Assembly (NCBI GenBank): GCA_035479375.1
Contig: DATIIT010000020.1
Span: 1 to 64,000 of the forward strand
From: PMNU01 sp035479375
GTDB lineage: Bacteria; Patescibacteriota; Saccharimonadia; Saccharimonadales; UBA4665
DNA length: 64,000 nucleotides
Reading direction: 5' to 3'
Both the position numbers and the translations under genes were made by a program. Under the pieces are notes generated by a model that saw nothing but the letters and a program-made list of their open reading frames with translations, made no database searches and was not told the DNA's origin. This document shows, in pieces, positions 1 to 7,921 of the stretch. Position 1 is the first letter of the stretch. Every line of letters begins with the position of its first letter.

Positions 1-942
1 GTCGGCCATCATGTTGTCGGTGCTGCTGTCTGGGGCTGCGGCGGCGGGCGGTGCTGGTGCTGGCGTGGCCTCAGGCGCGGGGGTTGCCGGCGCGGCGGCA
101 AATTGTTCGATTTGGGCCTGTACGTCTGCCTGCTCAGCGGATGTGCCCTGAGGCTGGGAGGCGGCAACCTGTTCCTCTTCTGTGGTTACGGTAACGGGGG
201 TTGCGGGGGCTGGGGCCGAAGCCGGCTCTGGCGCGGGCGTGGCCAGCGCGGCAGGCGCCTGGGCTGCTACAGGCGCGGGCGCCGGTGCGGGCGTGGCTGC
301 CGCAGGTGTTACGGCAACCGGTTCGGTAGGCGCTGCTACTGTAGGCGGCGTGGGTTCTGGGATAACGGGTGTAGGTGTTGCTGGGGCTGCAGGGGCTGGC
401 GCGGGCGCCGCTACCACTGGCGCGGCTGGCGTTGCAGGCGCGGCGGCCATGGGCGCGGGCGCCGGTGTTACGGGTGCTGGAGCTGGCGCGGGGGCGCTGG
501 GCGCGGGTGCAGCAGGAGCTGCAGGCGCTGGGGTTGCCTCGGCCGCGGCTGCGGCCACGCCCGCGCCAGCCGGTACGCCGGCCAAGAGGTCGCTGGCGCT
601 TTTCACAATATCTTCCAGCGTCACCTGTGACTTCACCAGGTAGCGGTCGGCGCCCAAGGAGTCGGCACGGGTCTTGTCCTCGGCTTGCCCAAGCGCGGTC
701 AGCATGATGACCTTCACGTCCTTGAGGCCGTCGGTGTTACGCAAGATGTCCAGCATTTCAAAGCCGCTAATCCGCGGCATCATGACGTCAGAGATGATAA
801 GGTCGGGCTGCTCCTTTTTGGCAACGCTGAGCGCTTCCTCGCCGTCTTTGGCGGCCACGATGTCATACCCCTCAGCCTGCAAGCGCGCCTCATAAATTTC
901 GCGCAAGTTGTTGTCGTCTTCCACCAGCAGAATTTTTGCCAT
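1..942 (-). CDS. Response regulator with long Pro/Ala-rich tail (3' end outside window)
   Basis: Receiver domain of a two-component system. Residues 1-120 form a CheY-like fold: acidic pair in LLVEDD near residue 8, phospho-acceptor Asp in LIISDVMMP near residue 54, conserved Thr in MLTA and Lys in YLVKSQ. From about residue 125 to the window edge the protein is a tail of Ala, Pro, Thr and Val with a few Glu and Gln, over 180 residues, and no recognisable DNA-binding output domain is reached. It lies 80 bp downstream of a histidine kinase on the same strand, its likely partner. The stop codon is beyond position 1. The receiver assignment is secure; the role of the tail is unknown, possibly an extended linker or a scaffold. 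Confidence 0.85.
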   Translation of the reverse strand, partial: MAKILLVEDDNNLREIYEARLQAEGYDIVAAKDGEEALSVAKKEQPDLIISDVMMPRISGFEMLDILRNTDGLKDVKVIMLTALGQAEDKTRADSLGADRYLVKSQVTLEDIVKSASDLLAGVPAGAGVAAAAAEATPAPAAPAAPAPSAPAPAPAPVTPAPAPMAAAPATPAAPVVAAPAPAPAAPATPTPVIPEPTPPTVAAPTEPVAVTPAAATPAPAPAPVAAQAPAALATPAPEPASAPAPATPVTVTTEEEQVAASQPQGTSAEQADVQAQIEQFAAAPATPAPEATPAPAPPAAAAPDSSTDNMMAD

Positions 943-1022
943 CGAATGTGCCTTTTTACCTGTTGTTACCCGTTGCTTATGTTTAGAATCATTGTAGCAC
1001 GATTTCCTGGCGCCGCGCTCCC

Positions 1023-2783
1023 CTAGCCCGCCTGGGGCGGCGTGGCCTGGGCAGCGGCCGTTTGCATTTGCTGGGCTTTTTGGGTGCTGAGCCGCGGCAA
1101 GTTAATAAAGAACGTGCTGCCCTTGCCCAGCTGGCTTTCCACCCACAGCCGTCCCTGGTACAGCTCAATAATTTTGCGGCAGATGAACAGCCCCAGCCCG
1201 GTGCCGCCCACCGTACGCGTGGCCGAGCTATCCACCCGGTAAAATTTCTGGAACAGGTGCGGGATATCCTCGGCCGGGATGCCGGCGCCGGTGTCGCGGA
1301 TGTACAGCTGCACCACTTCCTCGTTGCCGGTCAGGCCAATGCTGATTTTGCCGGACTCGGTGTACTTGCAGGCGTTGTCAAACAGGTTGGTGATGACCTC
1401 GCGTACGCGGTCCGGGTCGGCATAGACGTAGTACAGCGGCTTGAGCACCTTGCGGGCGGTGTCGTCCTGCTTGGTAGCGTCGATGGCCTGGTTGCTGCCC
1501 ACCACGAATTCCGTCATGAGCCCCTTCTTTTGCGCGGCAAACTTGAGGTCTTCCACCAGTTGTTCCAGGAAGGCGCCCATCTCTACCACGCCGGGGTGGT
1601 TGGTGAGGCGGCCGTCCTCGGCCTTGGCGCTGGTGAGCAAGTCCTGGAAGAGCTGGCCAAGGTGTTGGGTGCTGGAGTGGGCTTTTTCCAGGAAGCCGCG
1701 GGCGCGGGCGTCTACGGTGCTGACTTTGTCGTTGAGCGCCAGCGCCAGGTAGCCCTCAATGGCCGCTACGGGCGTGCGCATCTCGTGGCTGGCGGTGCTG
1801 ATGAACTCGGCGCTCTGCTTTTCGGCGGCGCGCTCCTCGCTGACGTCACGCATCACGGCCACGGCACCGTAGACTTCGCCGGCCGGCGTCACCACCGGGG
1901 AGATCACCAGTGATATAACCTGCTTCTTGCCTGCCCGCGAGGTGATCTGCAACGCCCGGTTAATAAATGCCTTGTGCACCAGCACGGCGGTAAACGGGAA
2001 ATCGTCTTGCGGTATTTCCGACCCATCTTCTTTGGTGAGCTTAACCACCAGCTTCACGTCCACGCCCACCGCCTCCTCCACTGTCCAGCCGGTCATGTTG
2101 CTGGCGGCGCGGTTCATGAGCGTGATTTGCCCCTCGGTGTTGGTCACAATAACGCTGTCCGCAATAGATTGGATGAGGATGGCCGATTGCGTCTGGTTGG
2201 TCTTGAGCATGCCAGACAGCTCAGACATTTGCTGGTCCTGCGGGCTCACAAAGCGGCGGCTCCAAAATGGATACGCCAGCGTGGCCAGCACAATGGAGCC
2301 CAGTAGCATTACCCACGACTCGTGCGTAATGCTCTCTATATGGAACCCGCTGCGCAGCAACACATAAATGCCGCTCACCAGCGCCGAGCCAAGCAGCAGC
2401 GGCAGCCCGTAAATCCCGTTAAGCGAGGTGGTAAACAGCCACAGCGCAATGTACGGCCACGCCCCCACCGTGGGGTCGGTGTTGTTGATGCCGTTGAGCA
2501 GCACCAGCGCGTTGAGCATGGTGGCCACCATCGAGGCCAGCGCCAGCCCGGCGCGCCGCACAATCCAGAAAACCCCCACGGTATATACGAGCGTGATGCC
2601 GGAAAGCACCGGCGTCACCGGGTCGTCCAGGTTAAAGGTGTGGCCGTTGCCATGCAGCACCGCCGGCGCAAACTTGGCCAGCGCCCAGCCGCCGATGAGC
2701 AGCGTGTTGAGCACGACGATCAAAATCCAATACACCCGGTACCAGATTTTTGACACGTGGAACATGAAGTCGTCGATGACCAT
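1023..2783 (-). CDS. Membrane PAS-domain sensor histidine kinase
   Basis: Sensor kinase of about 586 residues. The N-terminal 190 residues hold five or six hydrophobic membrane segments. A PAS domain follows (ILIQSIADSVIVTNTEG, about residues 200-310), then a HisKA domain with phospho-accepting His in STASHEMRTP (about 330) and a HATPase domain with N box NLFDNACKY, G1 DTGAGIP and G2 GGTGLGLF. It ends in a Gln/Ala-rich tail. The ATG at 2783 is chosen because a TATACT box (2791-2796, minus strand) ends 7 nt before it, giving a leaderless mRNA; an ATG at 2789 would be too close to the box. The response regulator at 1-942 follows on the same strand. Confidence 0.9.
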   Translation of the reverse strand: MVIDDFMFHVSKIWYRVYWILIVVLNTLLIGGWALAKFAPAVLHGNGHTFNLDDPVTPVLSGITLVYTVGVFWIVRRAGLALASMVATMLNALVLLNGINNTDPTVGAWPYIALWLFTTSLNGIYGLPLLLGSALVSGIYVLLRSGFHIESITHESWVMLLGSIVLATLAYPFWSRRFVSPQDQQMSELSGMLKTNQTQSAILIQSIADSVIVTNTEGQITLMNRAASNMTGWTVEEAVGVDVKLVVKLTKEDGSEIPQDDFPFTAVLVHKAFINRALQITSRAGKKQVISLVISPVVTPAGEVYGAVAVMRDVSEERAAEKQSAEFISTASHEMRTPVAAIEGYLALALNDKVSTVDARARGFLEKAHSSTQHLGQLFQDLLTSAKAEDGRLTNHPGVVEMGAFLEQLVEDLKFAAQKKGLMTEFVVGSNQAIDATKQDDTARKVLKPLYYVYADPDRVREVITNLFDNACKYTESGKISIGLTGNEEVVQLYIRDTGAGIPAEDIPHLFQKFYRVDSSATRTVGGTGLGLFICRKIIELYQGRLWVESQLGKGSTFFINLPRLSTQKAQQMQTAAAQATPPQAG

Positions 2784-2880
2784 TGGCATAAGTATACTAC
2801 GCTTATGGTTGTGTGGGCGAGGGTGCCCAGGGTGCGCACCAGGCCTGGCGGTAAGCGCAGAATATTGTATACTAGCCCGG

Positions 2881-3372
2881 ATGTATGTCCCCTCGCACAT
2901 CTTTGTGCCCTCCCGACCCCAGTGCCCGACCGAGCGTTTTGCCGAGGGCCTTAACCTCGTTGATATGGGCCTCGCCTTCCGGGTGGAGCCGCTTGGTGAC
3001 GAGGGCTTTCCGCCAACAGGCGTGGTCGTATCTGGGGACTTCCTAGCCTACGATGAGCCGACCGGAGAGATGACTGGCTTCGTTGGCATTCAAGAGACGA
3101 CGTTTCCGGCTGACTCGCCAGCCGGCCGCGCCGCTTTGCGGCTTGGCGCCCTGCTCCGCAGCGAGCTTGCCGCCCACTGGAATGAGTTGGGCATAGAGCC
3201 TGACCACCCAGATTTTGACCGGACTCTGCAGACATCAACCATCCTGAAATTGGCCGCCGCCTTCCGCCACGGTGTGCTCACCTGCCCTGGCCAGATGGGC
3301 GGCGAGTGTGGCGCGCTGGGCAGCTGGGCAGTTGAGCGGGTGGTGTTGCAGGTGGCGCCAGCGGAGCCATAG
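2881..3372 (+). CDS. Hypothetical protein, 163 aa
   Basis: Soluble acidic protein of unknown function with no signal peptide or membrane segment. TATACT (2868-2873) lies 7 nt before the ATG, so the transcript should be leaderless. It diverges from the histidine kinase, with 97 bp between starts. The C-terminal half has a Cys pair around CPGQMGGECGALGSW that resembles no metal site I know. Codon use and GC match the neighbourhood. Confidence 0.65.
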   Translation: MYVPSHIFVPSRPQCPTERFAEGLNLVDMGLAFRVEPLGDEGFPPTGVVVSGDFLAYDEPTGEMTGFVGIQETTFPADSPAGRAALRLGALLRSELAAHWNELGIEPDHPDFDRTLQTSTILKLAAAFRHGVLTCPGQMGGECGALGSWAVERVVLQVAPAEP

Positions 3373-3432
3373 CCTTTGTGCTGCTCCCCACCCTGCGCCC
3401 GCCGCCAGCCGACCCGCCGCGCGCCAGCAGAG

Positions 3433-3461
3433 TTGCCTTTCTGTATCTGTTGTGGTATGAT
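3433..3461 (+). promoter_or_regulatory. Promoter of the tRNA-Glu transcript
   Basis: TTGCCT (3433-3438) and TATGAT (3456-3461) are separated by exactly 17 nt. The next gene on this strand is tRNA-Glu at 3587, so the predicted transcript starts near 3468 and carries about 120 nt of leader before the tRNA. This is one of the few places in the window with a recognisable -35 box. Confidence 0.6.
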
Positions 3462-3467
3462 TTTTGG

Positions 3468-3586
3468 GCTGGCGGCGCGGCTGGTTTCTTACGATTCCTA
3501 GGTGCGCTTCGGCCCCTATGCTTCGCATAGGAACCAAATGCCCGAAATGAAATTTTGTGCGAGCACAAATTTCATTTCTCCGCTTT
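3468..3586 (+). ncRNA. Structured leader upstream of tRNA-Glu
   Basis: This non-coding stretch has strong inverted repeats. CCTATGC (3515-3521) and GCATAGG (3525-3531) form a hairpin with loop TTC. TTCCTA (3495-3500) could instead pair with TAGGAA (3528-3533), which competes with the first hairpin. A second hairpin has arms 3544-3560 and 3563-3578 (17 and 16 nt, one bulge), and CCAAA (3534-3538) can pair with TTTGG (3584-3588), which reaches into the tRNA 5' end. It may be a processing leader, an attenuator or a separate small RNA. Confidence 0.4.
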
Positions 3587-3663
3587 GGCCCCTTCGTCTA
3601 GTGGTCCAGGACGTCAGGTTCTCATCCTGAAGATCGCGGGTTCGACTCCCGCAGGGGTCACCA
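3587..3663 (+). tRNA. tRNA-Glu (CTC)
   Basis: Cloverleaf read by hand: acceptor GGCCCCT pairs with AGGGGTC (one G-U), the anticodon loop is TTCTCAT with anticodon CTC, and the T arm contains GGTTCGACTCC. Discriminator A at 3660 is followed by an encoded CCA (3661-3663). A rho-independent terminator follows 25 nt downstream. Confidence 0.93.
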
Positions 3664-3687
3664 TTGCAATTATCACATCGGTTTATG

Positions 3688-3721
3688 AAAGTCCCAAAGG
3701 TTCAATCTTTGGGACTTTTTA
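3688..3721 (+). terminator. Rho-independent terminator after tRNA-Glu
   Basis: AAGTCCCAAAG and CTTTGGGACTT form an 11-bp stem around loop GTTCAAT, followed by a T run. It closes the tRNA-Glu transcript before the next promoter at 3787. Confidence 0.85.
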
Positions 3722-3798
3722 TTAGATCTAACGGTATACGTCTACAGCAACGCATTATATGCGGGTACTTATTGGGCAACTTGTGGTACCATGCGGCC

Positions 3799-4500
3799 AT
3801 GACTGTAAACACAGGGCCAGTAGTTGTGTTAATATCGTCAGATTTTGAATGGCAGATAGTCAAAAAAATTGTCACAGCAACCGAAGAATCAAAGACACCA
3901 TTTGGTGAACAATTCGTGGCACAGATAGGACAACGCGAATTGCTATTTTTTCATGGAGGCTGGGGCAAGATAGCCGCGGCTGCAAGTACTCAGTATGCTA
4001 TTGACACCTTCCAGCCCAAGCTGCTCGTGAATATAGGTACATGTGGTAGCTTCCATCAATCTATGCAAAGGGGCAATCTACTGTTAGCCGACAAGACTGT
4101 CGTGTACGACATCGTAGAACAAATGGGAGATCCGGATGAAGCTATCAATGCGTATACAACCGTATTTGACACTTCATGGGCTCAAAGCTTAGAGGGTGTG
4201 CAGCATGGTGTCCTTATCTCTGGCGATCGCGACATAGCCCCAGGTGACATAAAGACACTACGAAGCAAGTATAGCGCAGCGGCTGCCGACTGGGAGTCTG
4301 GGGCGATTGCCTGGGCTGCCAAAAAGAACAATGTGCCTCTGTTCATAATTCGTGGTGTTTCTGATGTTGTTAGTGAGACTGAATCGCTGGCTTACAGCGA
4401 CCCCGGCCATTTTAAGGAAGGTGCTGAGATGGTTATGAAGCAGCTGATTGCAGCACTCCCCGATTGCCTCGATCTATGGGGTAAGGATACCAAAAAGTAG
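3799..4500 (+). CDS. Nucleoside phosphorylase / nucleosidase family protein
   Basis: A 233-residue PNP/UDP-phosphorylase family member, most like the 5'-methylthioadenosine/S-adenosylhomocysteine nucleosidase branch. Supporting blocks are GGWGKIAAAASTQYAID (glycine-rich, about residues 53-70), LVNIGTCGSF (about 77-86), ADWESGAIAWAA (about 165-176, the purine/ribose Glu region) and FIIRGVSD near the C terminus, where the Asp fits the catalytic acid. ATG 3799 is chosen because TACCAT (3787-3792) lies 6 nt upstream. The gene is distinctly AT-richer than most of the window, as are the next two, which suggests acquisition. Substrate cannot be assigned. Confidence 0.75.
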   Translation: MTVNTGPVVVLISSDFEWQIVKKIVTATEESKTPFGEQFVAQIGQRELLFFHGGWGKIAAAASTQYAIDTFQPKLLVNIGTCGSFHQSMQRGNLLLADKTVVYDIVEQMGDPDEAINAYTTVFDTSWAQSLEGVQHGVLISGDRDIAPGDIKTLRSKYSAAAADWESGAIAWAAKKNNVPLFIIRGVSDVVSETESLAYSDPGHFKEGAEMVMKQLIAALPDCLDLWGKDTKK

Positions 4501-4591
4501 AAGATGACTTACAAGAGGGTGGGATGAATCGTAGTGCACCAATACGTCCCCACTGGCGCAGCAAATAGAGGTTCGATAAATCGTATTTCAC

Positions 4592-5443
4592 TTAGGCCGG
4601 CTCTTCAAGCGGCAATTTGTAAGCATTGAGCGCCCTAGTACTACTAAATCCTGCCCATGCCCTCTCGAGTGTTTCCCACGGGACAAACCGATTAGGCTTA
4701 TTGTAGGTGTTGCTATCCGCGTCGTGCATAGAAACGCCTTTTTCGTCGTACCCTACTATCAGTACCGAATGGGGGTCATAGCGTCTAGGGGGTGTCCACC
4801 TTGACCGAGGGCTGTAACAGCTAGGGCGCTCCCACTCCTCTAAGACAGCGGCATTTATAGGGACCCGGGCTAAGTACCCATCTGCAAGCAAGGTTATTAT
4901 GTCTTCCTTTGTCCCTGGGCGCCGTTCGAATGATAAGCCTCTTTCCAGATAGCTCGCGACACGCCTTGCCTCTAGGGGTATATTTGAGTTAGCTAGTTGG
5001 TCTCTGAGTGCCGTCGGATCAGGGAAGCATTTTCTCATGTACGCCTCTGGATCGATTGCGAAACTTGGCACGTCGGCATCTTCTATCCAGCGTGTCTCAA
5101 ACCCAAGTTCAGCTAAGCTGAGTAGACTTTGAGTTTGCCATGCCCCCTTGCCGCGCTCGTAACCGCAAAGTTGGGCGACTTGCTGTCTGTCTAGGCCGTT
5201 ATTGGGCATGAAATAACCAAGCACCGACATAATATTAGCAACAAGGCATTGATCCCCTGGAGTGGAACAAACACGATTGTAGTAAAAGGGGACTGCATAA
5301 TGCACTTCCAGAGGCGGTTGCCCCTCATAATATGGAACTGCGGATTTTTCTTGCGACACGCCACAATAGTAGCACCCCTCTGCGGTGTCGTACGGCCTGG
5401 AGAATGTGCCTTTTTTAAGGCGGAGGAGGATAGAGTTTGGCAC
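4592..5443 (-). CDS. C39-like papain-fold cysteine peptidase, probable
   Basis: Protein of about 283 residues with a plausible cysteine-peptidase layout: candidate nucleophile Cys in TPGDQCLVANIMSVLGYF, as in C39 enzymes, a long helical insert, then candidate His in YDPHSVLIVGYDEKGVSMHDAD with the trailing Asp. No signal peptide or ABC transporter is attached. An N-terminal YYCGVS motif may bind metal. The start is uncertain: upstream codons overlap the divergent gene at 5493, and the nearest in-frame candidate is GTG at 5443. Base composition is AT-rich relative to flanks. Function beyond the fold guess is unknown. Confidence 0.55.
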   Translation of the reverse strand: MPNSILLRLKKGTFSRPYDTAEGCYYCGVSQEKSAVPYYEGQPPLEVHYAVPFYYNRVCSTPGDQCLVANIMSVLGYFMPNNGLDRQQVAQLCGYERGKGAWQTQSLLSLAELGFETRWIEDADVPSFAIDPEAYMRKCFPDPTALRDQLANSNIPLEARRVASYLERGLSFERRPGTKEDIITLLADGYLARVPINAAVLEEWERPSCYSPRSRWTPPRRYDPHSVLIVGYDEKGVSMHDADSNTYNKPNRFVPWETLERAWAGFSSTRALNAYKLPLEEPA

Positions 5444-5492
5444 GCTCCGCGGGCTATCGGCAGATGCTATTTTTAACTTATAATCAACTAAG

Positions 5493-5939
5493 ATGAAACA
5501 AATCGATCCTCGCCTTATCGAAGAATACCGAAACCCTTTGGCATTCCTCGAGTGGCAGGCATACCGCTCCTTGCGCCATACTATTGTCACGAGGGCGGTA
5601 ACTATTATTTTTGTAGGAGTGGCCTTCTTTGTCCTAGCTATTTTACCGGCAGGCAATTTACATAGCCCTGCCATGGCAAAAGGACAACTGGCGACGACAT
5701 TGTTAGGCGCCGGGCTGCCACTGTTGGGCTTTTACCAGTTATTTCGGGTAAAGCATACCATCATCGCGACCCGCCGTGCCCAACTCGTATGGCTTAACCC
5801 GGAGCTGCAACCACTAGCGCCAGCCAAAAAGATAAAGCAGCTACCTCCTTTACGGAAGAGATTTTTTTGGGACAGTTTGCTTGTGGGCGGGATAGTTTTG
5901 GCTATCACGGCGTGGGCGTTATATCTGGCTGACCACTAG
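5493..5939 (+). CDS. Small membrane protein, unknown
   Basis: A 148-residue protein with three hydrophobic segments (about 33-52, 66-86 and 127-145) and a basic stretch before the last. TATAAT at 5479-5484 lies 8 nt before the ATG. It diverges from the C39-like peptidase gene; an immunity or export partner role is possible but unsupported beyond adjacency. Confidence 0.65.
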   Translation: MKQIDPRLIEEYRNPLAFLEWQAYRSLRHTIVTRAVTIIFVGVAFFVLAILPAGNLHSPAMAKGQLATTLLGAGLPLLGFYQLFRVKHTIIATRRAQLVWLNPELQPLAPAKKIKQLPPLRKRFFWDSLLVGGIVLAITAWALYLADH

Positions 5940-6005
5940 GCATTAATTTCCGCCATATCCCATTTTGCCTTCCAGACACCGCCCCGCCGGCGGTACGATT
6001 GTTGC

Positions 6006-6030
6006 AAATACAACATGCAGTGTATACTGC
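6006..6030 (+). promoter_or_regulatory. Promoter overlapped by inverted repeat (candidate operator)
   Basis: TATACT is the -10 box of the 6062 gene and sits inside TGCAGT-gtat-ACTGCA (6015-6030), a 6-bp inverted repeat. A TTGTTG about 18 nt upstream could serve as -35. A repressor bound here would block the promoter. Unlike most genes in the window, this one has a 5' leader of about 30 nt. Confidence 0.35.
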
Positions 6031-6061
6031 AAGCATAAACTTTAAAAAAAGGACATCTACA

Positions 6062-6607
6062 ATGGCGGTGGGCAAAAAACAGGACAAAACGAGCGCTAAA
6101 GTTTTTAGTTGTTTGAGTTTTATAGTGGCGTTTGTGCTGCTGGTGGTAGGTCTGGCGTGCTGGGGCATGGGCCACAAGGCAGTCACTGACGTGAACAAGG
6201 GGTTGGCGGACCAGCGTATTTACTTCCCGCCGGCTGGCAACCCAGCATTTTCTTCGGCAGTATTCCCGGATGCCCAAAAATATGCCGGCAAGCAGGTCAC
6301 CACTGGCAAGCTCGCCAAAGCATATGCCGACGACGTTTTAGCCGTGCAGCTCAAGCTGGTGGGCAACGGCAAGACCACGTTTGAAGTAGGCGGCATGGCG
6401 GCGGCTGACCCCACCAACGTGGCACTCCAGCAACAGCAAGCCACTATGTTTCAGCTGGACACGAGCCGCAGCCTGATGCTGCTTGGCGGCTACGGCGCCT
6501 CGAGCCAGGCCATGATGATGGAAAGCATGGGCATGGTTGCCTTGGCAGTAGCCGTTGTGCTGCTCTTGGTAGGCGGCATGCAGTGGATGCGGTATAAGCG
6601 GGCGTAG
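6062..6607 (+). CDS. Bitopic membrane protein with extracytoplasmic domain
   Basis: A 181-residue protein with one membrane segment near the N terminus (about residues 16-38) and one near the C terminus (about 153-174), framing a domain of about 110 residues that includes YFPPAGNPAFSSAVFPDAQKY and a hydrophilic Gln-rich patch. A short basic tail follows the second segment. The ATG follows an AGGA-like weak ribosome site. Family not recognised; an envelope role is likely from topology alone. Confidence 0.7.
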   Translation: MAVGKKQDKTSAKVFSCLSFIVAFVLLVVGLACWGMGHKAVTDVNKGLADQRIYFPPAGNPAFSSAVFPDAQKYAGKQVTTGKLAKAYADDVLAVQLKLVGNGKTTFEVGGMAAADPTNVALQQQQATMFQLDTSRSLMLLGGYGASSQAMMMESMGMVALAVAVVLLLVGGMQWMRYKRA

Positions 6608-6807
6608 GCTCCGCCTAGAGTTGTTTAAACCCAAACGGGCTATGTGGCACATCTATAGTTACATGATATAATTAGGCGCCCCATCCAGACCGTCCTGACT
6701 GACACATATGCCGTTGGGTCAAAGGAGGCTGTGCCGTCATCTGGTTTAACTCGATAATTGGCAGGGCTAAGGGTGCGCCGTTTGTAGATGGCGACCGGCT
6801 GACCCGG

Positions 6808-7008
6808 GTGCGCTACGGGCTTACCATGTGTATGGCGGAAACGGCAATGGCAGCCGTTGGCCTTGACCCGGCCGCGACAGCCTGCAAGGGTAGCTGGCAT
6901 TTTGAGCAGCGCACGCCGCCAATAAGCTTTCTCATAGACCAGGTCGCCGTGCCAGATCTGGCCGCGCTTGATGCCCGTCTGCAAATACCGGTTGCGCCCC
7001 GGCCGTAA
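6808..7008 (+). CDS. Short uncertain ORF
   Basis: An open frame coding for about 66 residues from GTG 6808; the frame stays open back to 6703 without an ATG, GTG or TTG. A TATAAT (6667-6672) and an AAGGAGG (6722-6728) lie upstream, but no standard start fits them in this frame. Either the start is non-canonical, a frameshift separates the ribosome site from the body, or it is a gene remnant. Function unknown. Confidence 0.25.
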   Translation: MRYGLTMCMAETAMAAVGLDPAATACKGSWHFEQRTPPISFLIDQVAVPDLAALDARLQIPVAPRP

Positions 7009-7062
7009 AATCTGTAGAAAGCAGGTTTTTTCTGAAAGCTCGCCCTCTGTTATTATGATGGC

Positions 7063-7842
7063 GTGAAAGTCTACTCCCAAGAACCCTTCGGCTCCTCGTT
7101 GTCTGCCGAAGTGTACGGCCTGCAATACAACAAGGATTACCGCGGCGAAGTGGCCTGGCTGGCCGCCCTGGCGCACCGGCATGGGTTGCGCGGTTCGCCT
7201 AGCTGGCTGGATATGGCCTGCGGCACTGGCGACCACCTGAGGCACGCCGGCGCGTATTTTGGTGAGGCCGCCGGGGTGGACCTGAGCCCCCACATGCTGG
7301 CGGTCGCCAGGGAGCGGCTGCCCGATAGCATTTCCCTGTACGAGGGCGATATGGCCACAGTCCGGCTAGGGCGCAAGTTCGACGTGGTTACTTGCCTGTT
7401 TTCGGCAGTGAGTTACTTGGCGACAGAAGCAGGGGTTAGGAGGGCTGTGGCCAACATGGTGCGTCACACGCTTCCTGGCGGGCTCGTTATGGTGCAGCCA
7501 TGGCTCCATCCGCAGGAGTTCTATACAGATAATATGCTCCACCCGACGGAGGCCAAGGCAGACGGCGGCGAGCTTGTCCGCCGGGTGGTGCTGCACGGCC
7601 CGCCGGCTGGCGAGGAAGGCACGGTGCATATGCAGATGGGGTTTCTATATTCGCGCCCCGACCCAGAAGACGGGCGGCTCCAAATAGACGCTTTTACCGA
7701 GGACCACGATCTCGCCCTGCTCCATGAGGATACGTACCGCCAGGCCATGGTTGACGCTGGTATGCAAGTGCTGGAGGTTGAGCCGCCGCCCAGCGAGCTG
7801 CCAGATGTGCGCCCCCTGTTCATTGGCCGCGTGGCGGTATAA
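7063..7842 (+). CDS. Class I SAM-dependent methyltransferase
   Basis: A 259-residue Rossmann-fold methyltransferase. Motif I is LDMACGTGDHL (about residues 48-58), the acidic residue after strand 2 is in GVDLSPHML (about 70), and EGDMATVRL and FDVVTCLFSAVSYL fit motifs II and III. It is shaped like small-molecule methyltransferases of the UbiE/BioC type, with a C-terminal half of unknown specificity. The GTG start lies 6 nt after TATTAT (7051-7056), so it is leaderless and monocistronic. Substrate unknown. Confidence 0.8.
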   Translation: MKVYSQEPFGSSLSAEVYGLQYNKDYRGEVAWLAALAHRHGLRGSPSWLDMACGTGDHLRHAGAYFGEAAGVDLSPHMLAVARERLPDSISLYEGDMATVRLGRKFDVVTCLFSAVSYLATEAGVRRAVANMVRHTLPGGLVMVQPWLHPQEFYTDNMLHPTEAKADGGELVRRVVLHGPPAGEEGTVHMQMGFLYSRPDPEDGRLQIDAFTEDHDLALLHEDTYRQAMVDAGMQVLEVEPPPSELPDVRPLFIGRVAV

Positions 7843-7921
7843 CCCAGAGGCGGCTCCGGTTTTGTGAGGTGCGCCCAGATTTTTGTACCACTGCCCACGA
7901 GTTAGGGGTATAATACCGCCG

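Noticed and set aside
1..620. Highly repetitive GC-rich stretch, possible repeat array or CRISPR
   Set aside because: Read on the minus strand it is the codon-repetitive tail of a response regulator (Ala, Pro, Thr); repeats are irregular and have no spacers.
103..707. Several long plus-strand open frames with Gly/Arg/Ala-rich products
   Set aside because: They lie opposite the response-regulator gene and come from its high-GC codon bias.
5444..5674. Longer version of the C39-like peptidase gene (start at 5674)
   Set aside because: It would overlap the divergent membrane-protein gene and its promoter; the extension has no recognisable motif.
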